NCBI RefSeq assembly: GCF_001938565.1
Contig: NZ_MSYM01000011.1
Location: forward strand, 186,001 to 250,000
Direction: 5' to 3'
DNA length: 64,000 nt
Origin: Rhodoferax antarcticus ANT.BR
GTDB taxonomy: Bacteria > Pseudomonadota > Gammaproteobacteria > Burkholderiales > Burkholderiaceae_C
In this document: positions 1-10,719 of the stretch, piece after piece
Layout of the letters: the number at the start of each line of letters is the position of its first letter
How positions within the stretch are numbered: position 1 is the first letter of the stretch
Notes under the pieces: model-generated
Seen by the model: the letters and a program-made list of their open reading frames with translations, nothing else
Database searches by the model: none
What the model was told of the DNA's origin: nothing
Translations under genes and position numbers: made by a program

Positions 1-470
1 CCGACATCATGGGCGAAATCAGCGCCGCCAGCACCGAGCAAAGCCAGGGCGTGAGCCAAGTGGGTGAGGCGGTCTCGCAGATGGACGAAGTGACCCAGCA
101 AAACGCTGCGCTGGTGGAGCAAATGGCCGCCGCCGCCAGCAGCTTGAAGGTTCAGGCGCAAGAACTGGTGCAAACCGTGGCGGTGTTCAAGCTGGGTAAC
201 GCCAGCAGCGCAGGCCCGTCTGGCGTGGGCGGTTCGGGTGCGGGTTTGTCGGTGGCGCGATCGCGTGCCCACCCGGCCCGACCCAGCACTTTCAGCGGTG
301 TTGACCGCCGAGCAGTGGGCGTGCCTCAAGGGGCTGCCGCGCGCGGTCGCGTCAAGCCACAGGGCCAGGCTTTGCCAGCCGCGCCTACCACGCCGCCTGT
401 CAAAGCCCCTGCGCTGCCGACTCCGGCGGCGGCCACCGGTACCAGTGATGCGGACTGGGAAACCTTTTAA
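1..470 (+). CDS. methyl-accepting chemotaxis protein, C-terminal part (5' end outside window)
   Basis: The reading frame enters from the left edge and ends at a TAA. The first ~65 residues are the end of a receptor signalling domain: a glutamine- and alanine-rich coiled coil with [20 protein letters not shown] and then [11 protein letters not shown], typical of transducers that signal to CheA/CheW. The remaining ~90 residues are a Pro/Ala/Gly-rich tail ending in DADWETF. In other receptors such tails are flexible tethers that may end in a CheR-docking pentapeptide; WETF is close to that class (NWETF-like), which is inference. Ligand and membrane regions are not in the window. The stop is followed at once by a mini-repeat that separates this gene from convergent recQ. 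Confidence 0.9.
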   Translation, partial: DIMGEISAASTEQSQGVSQVGEAVSQMDEVTQQNAALVEQMAAAASSLKVQAQELVQTVAVFKLGNASSAGPSGVGGSGAGLSVARSRAHPARPSTFSGVDRRAVGVPQGAAARGRVKPQGQALPAAPTTPPVKAPALPTPAAATGTSDADWETF

Positions 471-486
471 AATGCTGCGTTATTTA

Positions 487-534
487 TAGCTGCTGGCGCT
501 TATTGAATAAGGGCTAGAGGCTGTTTTGGCCTAT
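487..534 (+). repeat. mini-repeat copy 1 (TAGCTG...GAGGC family)
   Basis: Near-consensus copy. TAGCTGCTGGCGCTTATTG is followed directly by AATAAGGGCTAGAGGC and a short T-rich tail. The core is an imperfect palindrome (GCGCTTATT / AATAAGGGC). It lies between the convergent receptor gene and recQ, where a hairpin could serve as a terminator. Confidence 0.85.
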
Positions 535-537
535 AAA

Positions 538-2391
538 TTAGGGGCTGAGCGCGCCCTCAATCACTTCCAGCACCGCATCACCATAGGCTTCGAGCTTGCG
601 CACTCCCAGGCCACTGATGCCTTGCAACTCCAGCCGCGACTGTGGTGCGGTCTGGGCGATGGCCACCAGTGTCGCATCGTGAAAAATCACATAGGCGGGC
701 AGGTTGTGCTCCCGGGCCACCTCGGCGCGCCAAGCTTTCAGCGCGGCAAAACGCTGCTGCTCGGCCGCATCCAGCACGGCAGCCACCTTGGGCGCGGGCA
801 CCTGGCTGGTGCGCCGGGTTTTGCGCGCAGCGGCTTTGGGTTGCGTCACGCGCAGGGTGATGGGCACCGCGCCTTTGAGCACCGCACGCGACACCTCGGT
901 GAGCGCCAGCGTGTTGAAGGCCTGCGCATCCACCGCTACCGCGCCAATCGCCAGTAACTGACGCAGTACGGCGCGCCATTGGGTCTCCGACAAATCGGCA
1001 CCAATGCCAAAAGTGCTCAGGGCCTGGTGCCCGCGCTGGGCGACCTTCTCGGTGACCTTGCCGCGCAGGATGTCGACGATGTGACCGGCGCCAAAACCGA
1101 AACCGCTCATCTGCTGCACCCGGTAAACGGTGGACAGCAGCTTGCGTGCGGCGTCAGTGGCGTCCCAGACATCCGGGCTTTGCAGACAGTTGTCGCAATT
1201 ACCGCATTCCGTGCTGGCTTCATCAAAGTAGCGCAGCAGGCGCACGCGGCGGCAGTCGGTGGCCTCACTCAGGCCCAAGAGCGCGTCGAGCTTGCCGCGC
1301 AGGCCTTGTTTGAAGGCTTCTTCGGCGGGGCTCTCATCAATCATGCGGCGCTGGTTCACCACGTCTTGCAGGCCGTAACACATCCAGGCGTCGGCTGGCT
1401 CGCCGTCGCGCCCGGCGCGGCCGGTTTCCTGGTAATAGCCTTCAATGTTTTTAGGCATATCCAAATGCGCCACAAAGCGCACGTCGGGCTTGTCGATACC
1501 CATGCCAAAGGCGATGGTCGCCACCATCACAATGCCTTCGCTGCGCAAAAATTGGTCCTGGTTGGCCTGGCGCACTTTCACGTCTAACCCGGCGTGGTAG
1601 GGCAGGGCGGCAATGCCGTTGTCGCACAGCAGGTCGGCGGTGTCTTCGACCTTTTTGCGCGACTGGCAATACACCACACCGGCATCGCCCATGTGCTCGT
1701 CCTGGATGAAGCGCAGCAGTTGCTGGGTGGCTTCACGCTTTTCAACAATCGTGTAGCGGATGTTGGGCCGGTCGAAACTGCTGATGAACAGGCGCGCTTC
1801 CTGCAGTTGCAGGCGCTCAATAATGTCGGCGCGCGTCAGCGCGTCGGCGGTGGCGGTTAGCGCTACCCGCGGCACGCTGGGGTAGCGCTCATGCAGCAAG
1901 GTCAGCGCGCGGTATTCAGGCCGGAAATCATGGCCCCACTGGCTAACGCAATGCACCTCGTCAATGGCAAACAGGCTTAACAGCCCGCGTTCGAGTAACG
2001 AGTCCAACTGCGCCAGAAAACGAGGTGTGTTCACACGCTCTGGTGCGGCGTAAAGCAGGGTGATGTCGCCGGCCAGCAGGCGCCGCTCGATCTGGCTGGC
2101 TTGCTCGAAAGACTGCGTGGAGTTTAAAAACTCGGCCTTGACACCGGCCTCATGCAGCGCGCCGACCTGGTCGTGCATCAGCGCGATCAGCGGCGAGATC
2201 ACCAGGGTAATGCCCTGACCTGCCTGCTGGCGGGCAATGGCGGGAATCTGGTAACACAGGCTTTTGCCGCCGCCGGTGGGCATCAGTACCAGCGCATCGC
2301 CGCCAGCGGTCACGTGCTCGATGATGTCTTGTTGCGGGCCGCGAAAGGCTTGGTAGCCAAAGACTTCGGCAAGGATGGTGTGAATGGACAC
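538..2391 (-). CDS. recQ: ATP-dependent DNA helicase RecQ
   Basis: 3'-5' superfamily 2 DNA helicase for recombination and fork repair. The 617-residue length is normal. Visible motifs are FRGPQQ (Q motif), [15 protein letters not shown] (Walker A), [16 protein letters not shown] (DEVH box and aromatic loop), and [12 protein letters not shown] with [10 protein letters not shown] in the second RecA lobe. A zinc module follows ([10 protein letters not shown], then CGNCDNC), then a winged-helix RQC region and a C-terminal HRDC domain ([19 protein letters not shown]). The start is GTG; the 5' flank carries a mini-repeat. It stands alone, convergent with the receptor gene and divergent from the antiporter gene. 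Confidence 0.96.
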   Translation of the reverse strand: MSIHTILAEVFGYQAFRGPQQDIIEHVTAGGDALVLMPTGGGKSLCYQIPAIARQQAGQGITLVISPLIALMHDQVGALHEAGVKAEFLNSTQSFEQASQIERRLLAGDITLLYAAPERVNTPRFLAQLDSLLERGLLSLFAIDEVHCVSQWGHDFRPEYRALTLLHERYPSVPRVALTATADALTRADIIERLQLQEARLFISSFDRPNIRYTIVEKREATQQLLRFIQDEHMGDAGVVYCQSRKKVEDTADLLCDNGIAALPYHAGLDVKVRQANQDQFLRSEGIVMVATIAFGMGIDKPDVRFVAHLDMPKNIEGYYQETGRAGRDGEPADAWMCYGLQDVVNQRRMIDESPAEEAFKQGLRGKLDALLGLSEATDCRRVRLLRYFDEASTECGNCDNCLQSPDVWDATDAARKLLSTVYRVQQMSGFGFGAGHIVDILRGKVTEKVAQRGHQALSTFGIGADLSETQWRAVLRQLLAIGAVAVDAQAFNTLALTEVSRAVLKGAVPITLRVTQPKAAARKTRRTSQVPAPKVAAVLDAAEQQRFAALKAWRAEVAREHNLPAYVIFHDATLVAIAQTAPQSRLELQGISGLGVRKLEAYGDAVLEVIEGALSP

Positions 2392-2410
2392 AATTATGTT
2401 GCTACTTAAA

Positions 2411-2455
2411 TAGTAGCTTTAACCGCACTGTTTATAAGGGTTAGAAGGTCAAATG
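2411..2455 (+). repeat. mini-repeat copy 2
   Basis: Diverged copy: TAGCTTTAACCGCACTG, then TTTATAAGGGTTAGAAGG. It sits in the divergent promoter region between recQ and the antiporter gene, about 20 bp upstream of the recQ GTG. Confidence 0.6.
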
Positions 2456-2596
2456 GCATGATATTGTAACCACTTGGCGGCTTGCACATCAGGCCGCTTT
2501 AAAGCGCCAGCCTTGTCAGTCATTACCCAAATTGTGGCATTGCAAAAGTGCGAGAATCCGCGCCGCGGCAGCTTCTAGACACCTTAGGATATCTCC

Positions 2597-3691
2597 ATGA
2601 CCTTGTTAACTTTTCTGGCTGGACTGGCGCTTCTTGTCCTGGGTGCCGAACTGCTCGTTCGCGGCGCCTCCAAACTGGCGCTGTCGTTTGGCATATCGCC
2701 CCTAGTGGTGGGCTTGACGATTGTGGCGTTTGGCACCAGCGCACCCGAGATGGCGGTATCCACCGGCGCCGTGCTCGACGGCAAGACCGACCTGGCGTTG
2801 GGCAACGTGGTCGGCAGCAACATTTTTAACATTCTGTTCATCTTGGGCCTGTCCGCGCTGATCACCCCGCTGGTTGTCAATGTGCAACTGATTCGCCAAG
2901 AGGTGCCGGTGATGGTGGGTGGCGCGCTGCTGCTGCTGGCGCTCAGTCTGGACGGCCAGATTGGCCTGGCCGATGGCGCCATCCTGATGGGGCTGATGCT
3001 GGCTTACACCGCGTTTTTGGTTGTCCAGTCGCGCAAGCAAGTCAATCAAACGCAAGGCGACTATGCGGCTGACAGCGCACCGGCGGCACCGGGTGGCTGG
3101 GACGCCAAGCTGCCCGCCCAACTCGGGCTGATTGTGGTGGGCCTGGGGCTGCTGGTGCTGGGGTCGGAGTGGTTAGTAAGTTCGTCGGTCATTTTTGCCA
3201 AAGCCTTGGGCGTTAGCGACCTGGTCATTGGCCTGACCATCGTGGCGGCGGGCACCTCCATGCCTGAGGTGGCCACCTCCATCATGGCTGCCCTCAAGGG
3301 CGAGCGTGACATTGCCGTGGGCAATGTGGTGGGCAGTTGTACCTTCAACACCTTTGGCTGCCTGGGTCTTGCGAGTTTGGCGGCGGGTGATGCCGGTCTG
3401 ATGGTGCCAGCGGCGGTGCTCAACTTTGACCTGTGGGTGATGATTGCCGTGTCGCTGGCCTGCCTGCCGGTGTTCATCACCGGGCGTGAAATTGCCCGCT
3501 GGGAAGGCGGCGTTTTTCTGGCCTACTATCTCGCGTATGTCACCTACTTGGTGCTGGCCAACCAGCGTCATGATGCGCTGAGCGCGTACTCTTGGACAAT
3601 GATGAGCTTTGTCATCCCCCTCACGGTGATCACGCTGGTGGTGTCGCTGCTACGCAGACCCATCACGGCCCAACCCACCAAAACCAACTGA
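2597..3691 (+). CDS. calcium/sodium antiporter, CaCA family (YrbG-like)
   Basis: Inner-membrane cation/Ca exchanger of 364 residues with the inverted duplication typical of the family. The first alpha repeat has VAFGTSAPEMAVS and GNVVGSNIFN (about residues 45-85); the second has VAAGTSMPEVATS and GNVVGSCTFN (about 215-255). In the second repeat the usual Asn of GSNxFN is Cys, a mild oddity in an otherwise well-kept ion-binding region. About ten hydrophobic segments are visible, with a hydrophilic central loop near residues 140-170. An AGGA element precedes the ATG. The next gene starts 12 bp downstream. Confidence 0.92.
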   Translation: MTLLTFLAGLALLVLGAELLVRGASKLALSFGISPLVVGLTIVAFGTSAPEMAVSTGAVLDGKTDLALGNVVGSNIFNILFILGLSALITPLVVNVQLIRQEVPVMVGGALLLLALSLDGQIGLADGAILMGLMLAYTAFLVVQSRKQVNQTQGDYAADSAPAAPGGWDAKLPAQLGLIVVGLGLLVLGSEWLVSSSVIFAKALGVSDLVIGLTIVAAGTSMPEVATSIMAALKGERDIAVGNVVGSCTFNTFGCLGLASLAAGDAGLMVPAAVLNFDLWVMIAVSLACLPVFITGREIARWEGGVFLAYYLAYVTYLVLANQRHDALSAYSWTMMSFVIPLTVITLVVSLLRRPITAQPTKTN

Positions 3692-3703
3692 CAAAATTCC
3701 GCC

Positions 3704-4768
3704 ATGACCAAACCTATCTACACCCGCGCACAGGCGCTGCCCGCGCTTCTTGAGCAACGCATTCTGGTCCTTGACGGTGCCATGGGCACCATGATTCAGC
3801 GCTTTAGGCTCACCGAGGAACAATACCGGGGCGAGCGCTTTAAAGACTTTGGCAAAACCCCAGGTCAGCACAAAGACGTGAAGGGCAACAACGAGTTGCT
3901 AAGCCTGACCCGCCCGGAGGTCATTGCCGACATCCATGAGCGCTACCTGGGCGCTGGCGCCGACATGATCGAGACCAACACCTTTGGCGCCACCCGCGTT
4001 GCCCAGGCGGATTACGACATGGCGGATTTGGCATTTGAGATGAATCTGGCCTCGGCCAAGCTGGCGCGCGCTGCCTGCGACAAGTTTTCTACCCCCGAGA
4101 AACCGCGTTTTGTGCTGGGCACGCTAGGGCCCACACCCAAAACCGCCAGCATCAGCCCCGACGTGAACGACCCCGGCGCGCGCAATGTGACTTTTGAAGA
4201 ACTGCGCGCCTCGTATTACGAACAGGTGGAGGCCCTGGTGCAGGGCGGCTCCGACGTGCTGCTGGTAGAAACCATTTTTGACACCCTCAACGCGAAAGCG
4301 GCGCTATTTGCCATTGACGAGTTTTTCGAAGCCAGCGGCGAGTGCCTGCCGATCATGATCAGCGGCACCGTCACCGACGCCTCCGGGCGGATTTTGAGCG
4401 GCCAGACGGTCACCGCCTTCTGGCACAGCGTGCGCCACGCGCAGCCGCTGACTATCGGCCTGAACTGCGCGCTGGGCGCCGCGCTGATGCGTCCGTATAT
4501 TCAAGAGTTGAACAAGTGCGCCCCCGACACCTTCATCAGCTGTCACCCTAACGCCGGCTTGCCCAACCCGATGAGCGAAACCGGCTTTGATGAAACCCCA
4601 GAAGTTACCAGCCGACTGGTGGGCGAGTTTGCGGCGGACGGTTTGGTCAACATCGTCGGCGGCTGCTGCGGCACCACGCCGGATCACATCGCTGCCATTC
4701 ACGACAAGGTGGCGCCGCTGGCCGGCCGCAAATTACAACGGGCGTTTTTCTATAAAGAGGCGGCTTAA
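3704..4768 (+). CDS. metH: homocysteine S-methyltransferase half of cobalamin-dependent methionine synthase (split MetH)
   Basis: Transfers a methyl group to homocysteine in methionine synthesis. The 354 residues match only the N-terminal module of Met[12 protein letters not shown] at the start, [15 protein letters not shown], then the zinc site with GLNCALGA and the terminal [14 protein letters not shown] cysteine pair. The folate, cobalamin and reactivation modules are absent, and the protein ends cleanly after [14 protein letters not shown]. Burkholderiales often carry metH as two genes, so this is probably the natural first half. The second half does not follow here and should lie elsewhere. 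A short basic protein gene comes next. Confidence 0.9.
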   Translation: MTKPIYTRAQALPALLEQRILVLDGAMGTMIQRFRLTEEQYRGERFKDFGKTPGQHKDVKGNNELLSLTRPEVIADIHERYLGAGADMIETNTFGATRVAQADYDMADLAFEMNLASAKLARAACDKFSTPEKPRFVLGTLGPTPKTASISPDVNDPGARNVTFEELRASYYEQVEALVQGGSDVLLVETIFDTLNAKAALFAIDEFFEASGECLPIMISGTVTDASGRILSGQTVTAFWHSVRHAQPLTIGLNCALGAALMRPYIQELNKCAPDTFISCHPNAGLPNPMSETGFDETPEVTSRLVGEFAADGLVNIVGGCCGTTPDHIAAIHDKVAPLAGRKLQRAFFYKEAA

Positions 4769-4821
4769 CGGAAAAATAGGATAATGCTCGTTTTTCACCA
4801 ACTCGCCGGAGCCCATTCATC

Positions 4822-4989
4822 ATGGCCAAAGAATTTCGTACCGAAGCTGAGCGCAAAGCAACCCCTCGTCCCGCGGCCCCCAAGGGCGTCTGCTTTACTG
4901 CCCCCCGCGGCCAAAAGCGCAGCCTCGAGCGCGGCCTGGCCACCAACAGCAAGAAAAACCCCGGCAAGCGCTGCGGCCAAGGCGGCTAA
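4822..4989 (+). CDS. small basic hypothetical protein, 55 aa
   Basis: Short frame from ATG at 4822 to TAA, with a GGAG element about 10 bp upstream. The peptide begins MAKEFRTEAERKATPRPA and ends KKNPGKRCGQGG. It is strongly basic (Lys/Arg-rich) and Pro/Gly-containing, with two cysteines and no membrane segment. I do not recognise the family. Support for coding: its own ribosome site, a position just before a strong terminator, and a composition unlike random GC-rich frames. A nucleic-acid-binding role would be a guess. Confidence 0.6.
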   Translation: MAKEFRTEAERKATPRPAAPKGVCFTAPRGQKRSLERGLATNSKKNPGKRCGQGG

Positions 4990-5019
4990 GTCGTCTTACG
5001 GCCGCTGTACGCGGCCTGC

Positions 5020-5052
5020 AATAAAAAAGGCCCGGTGAGGGCTTTTTTTATT
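5020..5052. terminator. bidirectional intrinsic terminator
   Basis: AATAAAAAAGGCCC, then GGTGA, then GGGCTTTTTTTATT. The 14-bp arms pair with a single G-T wobble, with a T-run on either strand. It ends the metH/small-protein unit and also faces the 3' end of icmF. Confidence 0.9.
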
Positions 5053-5069
5053 GAGCTTGTGTGTTTTAT

Positions 5070-5105
5070 GCCTCTAGCCCTTGTCTTGTAAGGGCTGGTA
5101 GCTAT
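5070..5105 (-). repeat. mini-repeat copy 3
   Basis: GCCTCTAGCCCTTG, then TCTTGTAAGGGCTGGTAGCTA. This is the reverse orientation of the family consensus. It lies between the terminator and the icmF stop codon. Confidence 0.8.
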
Positions 5106-5125
5106 CGTAAAGACAGCAAATCGCC

Positions 5126-8100
5126 TTACATATTGCGCCGGTACTGCCCACCCACTTCGAAGAGTGCATTGGTGATCTGGCCCAGTGAGCACACGCGCAC
5201 CGCATCCATCAGCACCTCAAACACGTTCTGGTTGTCGATCACCGCTTGTTGCAGGCGTTTGATCTGCGCCGGGCTTTCGGCTGCGTGGCGTGTGTGGAAG
5301 TCGGCCAGCCGTGCCAGTTGCGACTGTTTTTCTTCGTCGGTTGAGCGGGCCAGTTCCAGCTTGTCGTTGACCGGGTCGCCATGCGGGTTGCGGAAGGTGT
5401 TGACGCCGATGATGGGCAGCTCGCCGGTGTGTTTGAGCATTTCGTAATGCATGGATTCATCCTGAATCTTGCCGCGCTGGTAGCCGGTTTCCATGGCGCC
5501 GAGCACACCGCCGCGCTCGGTGATGCGCTCAAACTCCAGCAGCACAGCTTCTTCCAGCAGCTCGGTCAATTCTTCGATGATGAACGCGCCCTGTGACGGG
5601 TTCTCGTTCTTGGCCAGGCCCCATTCACGGTTGATGATGAGCTGGATCGCCATGGCGCGGCGCACACTGTCTTCGGTGGGCGTAGTGATGGCTTCGTCAA
5701 AGGCATTGGTGTGCAGGCTGTTGCAGTTGTCGTAAATGGCAATCAGCGCCTGCAGCGTGGTGCGGATGTCGTTGAACTGGATTTCCTGTGCGTGCAGGCT
5801 GCGCCCGCTGGTCTGGATGTGGTATTTCAGCTTCTGGCTGCGCTCGTTGGCACCATACTTTTCTTTCATGGCCACGGCCCAGATGCGCCGTGCGACTCGG
5901 CCCATCACGGTGTACTCGGGGTCCATGCCGTTGCTGAAGAAGAAGCTCAGGTTGGGCGCAAAGTCGTCAATGTGCATGCCGCGCGCCAGGTAGGCTTCGA
6001 CAAAGGTGAAGCCGTTGGATAGCGTGAAGGCCAGTTGGCTGATCGGGTTGGCCCCGGCTTCGGCAATGTGGTAGCCACTGATCGACACGCTGTAGAAGTT
6101 GCGCACGTTGTGGTGCACAAAGTAGCTGGCAATGTCGCCCATCACCTTCAGGCTGAATTCGGTGCTGAAGATGCAGGTGTTTTGGCCTTGGTCTTCTTTC
6201 AGAATGTCGGCCTGCACGGTGCCACGCACATTGGCCAGCACCCATTCCTTGATCTTGGCAGCCTCGGTGTCGGTGGGGTCACGGCCGTTGTCGGTGTTAA
6301 ATTTTTCCAGGTTCTGGTCGATTGCGGCATTCATGAACATCGCCAGGATGCTCGGCGCCGGCCCGTTGATGGTCATGCTCACGCTGGTGTTGGGGCTGCA
6401 CAGATCGAAACCACCGTAAAGCACTTTCAGGTCGTCAATGGTGGCAATAGAGACCCCGGAGTTGCCGACTTTGCCGTAGATGTCCGGACGCGGATCGGGG
6501 TCGTTGCCGTAGAGCGTGACCGAGTCAAATGCGGTGGACAGCCGCTTGGCGGCCATGCCCGAGCTAAGCAGCTTGAAGCGCTTGTTGGTGCGAAACGGGT
6601 CGCCTTCACCGGCGAACATGCGGGTGGGGTCTTCGCCTTCGCGCTTGAAGGCAAAGGTGCCGGCGGTGTAGGGGTAGCTGCCAGGCACGTTGTCGAGCAT
6701 CAGCCATTTCAGGATTTCGCCATGGTCCTCGTATTGGGGCAAGGCCACTTTGCGAATCACCGTGCCGCTCAAGGACTTGGTGGTGAGCGCGGTGCGGATT
6801 TCCTTGTCGCGGATCTTCACCACGTACACATCGCCTGCGTAGGCCTTTTGCATTTCGGGCCACTGGGCTACCAGTTTCCTGGCTGCCGGGTCCTGGTTTT
6901 GTTCGCGCCGCTGGGCCAGTTCGGTGGCGGCCTGCGCCGCATCACCCTGGCTGGGCTTGTCTTGCGTCAGCAGGGTGGCGGCACCGTGCAGTTGCTGAAT
7001 CTCGCGGGCCAGGCGCGCCTGGGCCAGCGCGTTGCGTTTGTAGCCACGCACCGTGTCGCTGATCTCGGCCAGGTAGCGGGTGCGTGCGGCAGGCACCACC
7101 GGCATCTGGTTGGAGCTAAAGCGCACCGCCACACAGGGCAGAACACTTGTCTTGACCGGCATGCCCAGCGCCTGCAGACGTGCCAGCAAGGCTTGGTACA
7201 GCGCGGTGACACCGTCGTCATTGAAACGTGCGGCCATGGTGCCAAACACCGGCATCTCGTCGACGGGCGTGGTCCAGGCTTCTTTGTTGCGCTGCACTTG
7301 TTTGGATACATCGCGCAGCGCATCGCTGGCGCCCTTGCGGTCAAACTTGTTGATGGCGACAAACTCGGCAAAGTCGAGCATGTCGATTTTTTCCAGCTGG
7401 CTGGCCGCGCCAAATTCAGGCGTCATCACATACAGCGGCACATCCACATGCGGCACGATGGCCGCGTCGCCCTGGCCGATGCCGGACGTTTCCACAATGA
7501 TCAGATCGAAACCCGCCACCTTGCAGGCGGCAATCACATGGGGCAGCGCGGCGCTGATCTCAGAGCCGAAATCGCGCGTGGCCAGACTGCGCATAAAAAC
7601 CCGCGCGCCGGTATCGCCGTCGGGCCGCCCCAAGGCGATTCCAGCCCCCTCGGGGGGCAGCGAATCACACGCAGTGGGGAGCGTGGGGGCATGTTTTGTC
7701 CACGGCGTGATCGCGTTCATGCGGATACGGTCGCCCAAGAGTGCGCCACCGCTCTTGCGCCGACTCGGGTCGATGCTGATCACCGCCACCCGCAGCACGT
7801 CGCCTTGATCGAGCCTAAGGCGGCGGACCAGCTCGTCGGTGAGCGACGATTTGCCCGCACCTCCGGTGCCTGTGATTCCCAAAACCGGTATCTTTTTAGT
7901 AGCTGCTAGCGCTTGTATATCAAGGGTTAGCGCCTTAAAAGACTCTGAAAAATCACCTTTGTCGACGCCGGAGGCTTGTTCATTCTCCAGCGCAGTGATG
8001 AGCTGCGCCAGTGCGCGCCAGTTCTGGTCGGTGTGGCCCTGAATCGCCTCGATGCTGGTGGGGGCAAAGCCGCTGATGTCTGTGTCGCAGTGCATCACCA

Positions 8101-8536
8101 TCTCGCCAATCATGCCAGCCAGACCCATGCGCTGACCGTCTTCTGGGCTGAAGATGTGCTGCACGCCGTAGGCATGCAACTCGGCGATTTCACTGGGTAC
8201 GATCACGCCGCCGCCGCCGCCAAAGACCTTGATATGTTCGCCGCCACGTGCGCGTAACAGGTCCACCATGTATTTGAAATACTCCACATGCCCGCCCTGA
8301 TAAGAGCTGATGGCAATGCCCTGCACATCTTCCTGCAAGGCGGCGGTGACGACCTCGTCGACGCTGCGGTTGTGGCCCAGGTGGATCACCTCCGTGCCCA
8401 TGCTTTGCAGGATGCGGCGCATGATGTTGATGGCAGCATCGTGCCCGTCAAACAGGCTGGCCGCGGTGACAAAACGCACCTTATGGGTGGGGCGGTAGCT
8501 GGCGAGGGCCTTCAAATCGGTGGACAGGTCGGTCAT
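5126..8536 (-). CDS. icmF: fused isobutyryl-CoA mutase IcmF (B12 domain, G-protein chaperone, mutase)
   Basis: Adenosylcobalamin enzyme interconverting isobutyryl-CoA and n-butyryl-CoA. With the ATG at 8536 the protein has 1136 residues, slightly longer than usual for IcmF. Domain order: B12-binding domain (FDGHDAAIN near 29-36, [18 protein letters not shown] near 104-113); MeaB-like GTPase (GTGGAGKSS near 223-231, [17 protein letters not shown]); substrate-binding mutase domain from about 560 ([25 protein letters not shown] in pieces, [21 protein letters not shown]). Two segments look like repeat DNA translated in frame: residues ~199-214 just before the GTPase domain and ~277-309 inside it (see repeats at 7897 and 7612). 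The frame stays open through both. Upstream in-frame ATGs up to 8698 run into non-coding sequence and were rejected. Confidence 0.93.
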   Translation of the reverse strand: MTDLSTDLKALASYRPTHKVRFVTAASLFDGHDAAINIMRRILQSMGTEVIHLGHNRSVDEVVTAALQEDVQGIAISSYQGGHVEYFKYMVDLLRARGGEHIKVFGGGGGVIVPSEIAELHAYGVQHIFSPEDGQRMGLAGMIGEMVMHCDTDISGFAPTSIEAIQGHTDQNWRALAQLITALENEQASGVDKGDFSESFKALTLDIQALAATKKIPVLGITGTGGAGKSSLTDELVRRLRLDQGDVLRVAVISIDPSRRKSGGALLGDRIRMNAITPWTKHAPTLPTACDSLPPEGAGIALGRPDGDTGARVFMRSLATRDFGSEISAALPHVIAACKVAGFDLIIVETSGIGQGDAAIVPHVDVPLYVMTPEFGAASQLEKIDMLDFAEFVAINKFDRKGASDALRDVSKQVQRNKEAWTTPVDEMPVFGTMAARFNDDGVTALYQALLARLQALGMPVKTSVLPCVAVRFSSNQMPVVPAARTRYLAEISDTVRGYKRNALAQARLAREIQQLHGAATLLTQDKPSQGDAAQAATELAQRREQNQDPAARKLVAQWPEMQKAYAGDVYVVKIRDKEIRTALTTKSLSGTVIRKVALPQYEDHGEILKWLMLDNVPGSYPYTAGTFAFKREGEDPTRMFAGEGDPFRTNKRFKLLSSGMAAKRLSTAFDSVTLYGNDPDPRPDIYGKVGNSGVSIATIDDLKVLYGGFDLCSPNTSVSMTINGPAPSILAMFMNAAIDQNLEKFNTDNGRDPTDTEAAKIKEWVLANVRGTVQADILKEDQGQNTCIFSTEFSLKVMGDIASYFVHHNVRNFYSVSISGYHIAEAGANPISQLAFTLSNGFTFVEAYLARGMHIDDFAPNLSFFFSNGMDPEYTVMGRVARRIWAVAMKEKYGANERSQKLKYHIQTSGRSLHAQEIQFNDIRTTLQALIAIYDNCNSLHTNAFDEAITTPTEDSVRRAMAIQLIINREWGLAKNENPSQGAFIIEELTELLEEAVLLEFERITERGGVLGAMETGYQRGKIQDESMHYEMLKHTGELPIIGVNTFRNPHGDPVNDKLELARSTDEEKQSQLARLADFHTRHAAESPAQIKRLQQAVIDNQNVFEVLMDAVRVCSLGQITNALFEVGGQYRRNM
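7612..7708. repeat. GC-rich palindromic repeat inserted in frame in icmF
   Basis: About 97 bp containing CCCCCTCGGGGGG and flanking GCGTGGGGGC / GCCGTCGGGCCGCCC. From memory, sequences of this kind are common between genes in Comamonadaceae. Here it lies inside the GTPase domain of icmF, encoding roughly [12 protein letters not shown] then [17 protein letters not shown] between LGDRIRMN and ARVFMRS, two motifs I recall as nearly adjacent in relatives. Confidence 0.6.
7897..7940 (+). repeat. mini-repeat copy 4, inside icmF
   Basis: TAGTAGCTGCTAGCGCTTG, then TATATCAAGGGTTAGCGCC. In icmF it encodes [14 protein letters not shown], in the linker between the B12 domain and the GTPase P-loop. It runs opposite to the gene, unlike the other intragenic copies. 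Confidence 0.8.
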
Positions 8537-8670
8537 GGGGTAGGTCTCTGTTGACTTGTTTTGCGAGGTTGACGTTGACGTAAACGTCAATGCAGGCGGC
8601 GATGTTAGCGGGTTTCGCGGCAAAAGGGGCGCAACTGCGCCCCTTTTGCCGAGACAGGTTGGCGCTGGCG

Positions 8671-10719
8671 CTATTTGTACAGAACCTGCGGCAGCCACAG
8701 GCCAATCGCCGGGAACAGGTACAACAGCACGATGGCAACCACTTGGATGCCCATGAAGGGAAGCATCCCGGCAAAAATCTGGTTCAGCGTGACATGCGGC
8801 GGGCTCACCCCTTTCAGGTAAAACGCCGACATGGCCACTGGCGGGCTCAGGAAGGCCGTTTGCAGATTCAGCGCCACCAGCAGGCCAAAGAACAGCGGGT
8901 CAATGCCAAAGTGCGGCAGCAGCGGGATGAAGATCGGCATGAAGATGACGATGATCTCGGTCCACTCCAGAGGCCAGCCCAGCAAAAAGATGATCACCTG
9001 CGCCATGATCATGAATTGCACCGGCGTCAAATCCATGGACAGCACCCAGGTGTTGACCAAGTCTTGCCCGCCCAGCAGCGCAAACGCTGCCGAGAAGATG
9101 CTGGAGCCAACAAATAGCCAGCAGACCATGGCGCTGGTCTTGGCTGTGAGGTAGACCGACTCGCGCATTACCGTCATGTTCAGCCGCCGGTAGGCTGCTG
9201 CCAACAGCAGCCCACCCATGGAGCCCATGGCTGCCGCCTCGGTAGGCGTGGCCAAGCCAAAGACGATGGTGCCTAGCACCGCCATGATCATCACTGCCAG
9301 CGGGAAGAAAGAACCCAGCAGCATCTTGAAGATTTCCAACTGCGCGAAGCTGAAAAACGCATAGAACAGCGCCAAACCAGCCACACAAATGACGACAGCC
9401 ACCCAGTAGCTATTAGGCGTTGGCTGGCGCTCGGCAACGGCCACTGGGGTTGTGGCGTTGGGGCTGGCAGCGGCGGCCGACTGAGCGGTTGGCGTCGCCA
9501 TTACTGTGGTAGCTGGGGCAGAGGGCGCAGCCGTTTTGACGGCATCGTCTGCCGCCAAGCCCATCGGTTCGGGTGCAGCATCAAACCCCATTGGTTCAGG
9601 CTCGAAATCTCCACCCAGGGACTGAAGTGCTTCGTCGGCGGGGGGCTCGCTTAAGCCTCCATCTACCTCTGGTTCTGCCAGGCCGCCATCGCCAGCAGAG
9701 CTGTCTTCGGCGCTGTCAAACGAACCGAAGCCCATGGCTTGCACACCCTCAGTTTCATCAACAGGCAATGGTGCGGTCAGTTGCATATAAGCCAGCCCCA
9801 AGGCGCCAGCTACAACCAGTGCTGGTAGCAGGGTGATGCCCAACTGGCCCAGCAGCGTGCCCATGGGCACATGCGCGTTGCACTTGCCCTTGAGGGCACC
9901 CAGCAGCCCACTGAGGGCCTTGCTGGTGCCAGACTCAGTGATGGCGGTTGCCAAAGGAGGCAAGGGCACATAGCGTTCCTCAGCCGACATCGGCGGTGCC
10001 ATTTTGGGCTTCAGTTTAGCCAGAATGACCACGTACACGATATACAGGCAGGCCAGCATCAGGCCAGGGAAAAACGCCCCGGCGTAGAGCTTGACCACCG
10101 ACACCCCAGCTGTGGCGCCATATACGATCAACATCACCGATGGCGGAATCAAAATACCCAGGCATCCGCCTGCGGTGATGGCCCCGGCTGACAGCTGCAC
10201 GCTGTAACCCGCTTTGAGCATGGCGGGCAGCGCCAGCAAGCCCATCAACGTGACCACCGCGCCGACGATACCGGTGGCGGTAGCAAAAATAGCGCAGGTG
10301 ATGATGGTGGCCACCGCCAGAGAGCCCGGCAGGCGCGCCGTGGCCAGGTGCATGCTCTTGAACAGCTTTTCGATCAGGTTCGCACGCTCGATCAAGTAGC
10401 CCATGAACACAAACAGCGGGATAGAGATCAGCACGTCGTTGGCCATGACCGCGTAGGTGCGTTGCACCATCAGGTCCAGTGTTTGCTGCACCGCCAGACT
10501 CGGATTTTCACTTTGATAGGCAAACCATGCAAACACCATGCCCATGCCCATGAGAGTAAAGGCGGTGGGAAACCCCAGCATGATCGCCACCACCACCAGG
10601 GCCAACATGAGCAGCCCCACGTGGCCATTGGTCATCGACTCAAAGGGCGGCAGTAGCAAAAAAGCAGCCAGAACCACGCCTGCCATGATGGTCAGACCGA
10701 ACCAAACTTCGCGTCTCAT
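8671..10719 (-). CDS. dctM: TRAP transporter large permease DctM, with long hydrophilic insert
   Basis: Membrane subunit of a tripartite ATP-independent transporter for organic acids. At 682 residues it is far longer than the ~430 of a typical DctM. The N-terminal half ([43 protein letters not shown] in part, [18 protein letters not shown]) and C-terminal half ([59 protein letters not shown]) are normal. Between them, about residues 280-465, is a stretch with a hydrophobic segment, an acidic Glu/Asp/Gly-rich part with repeated PMGF/EPMG motifs, and an Ala/Thr/Pro-rich part. The start overlaps the dctQ stop by 4 bp (ATGA), implying coupled translation. Confidence 0.9.
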   Translation of the reverse strand: MRREVWFGLTIMAGVVLAAFLLLPPFESMTNGHVGLLMLALVVVAIMLGFPTAFTLMGMGMVFAWFAYQSENPSLAVQQTLDLMVQRTYAVMANDVLISIPLFVFMGYLIERANLIEKLFKSMHLATARLPGSLAVATIITCAIFATATGIVGAVVTLMGLLALPAMLKAGYSVQLSAGAITAGGCLGILIPPSVMLIVYGATAGVSVVKLYAGAFFPGLMLACLYIVYVVILAKLKPKMAPPMSAEERYVPLPPLATAITESGTSKALSGLLGALKGKCNAHVPMGTLLGQLGITLLPALVVAGALGLAYMQLTAPLPVDETEGVQAMGFGSFDSAEDSSAGDGGLAEPEVDGGLSEPPADEALQSLGGDFEPEPMGFDAAPEPMGLAADDAVKTAAPSAPATTVMATPTAQSAAAASPNATTPVAVAERQPTPNSYWVAVVICVAGLALFYAFFSFAQLEIFKMLLGSFFPLAVMIMAVLGTIVFGLATPTEAAAMGSMGGLLLAAAYRRLNMTVMRESVYLTAKTSAMVCWLFVGSSIFSAAFALLGGQDLVNTWVLSMDLTPVQFMIMAQVIIFLLGWPLEWTEIIVIFMPIFIPLLPHFGIDPLFFGLLVALNLQTAFLSPPVAMSAFYLKGVSPPHVTLNQIFAGMLPFMGIQVVAIVLLYLFPAIGLWLPQVLYK

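Noticed and set aside
6035-7909. 624-codon open frame on the plus strand
   Set aside because: It is antisense to icmF, has no domain match, and arises from codon bias of the real gene.
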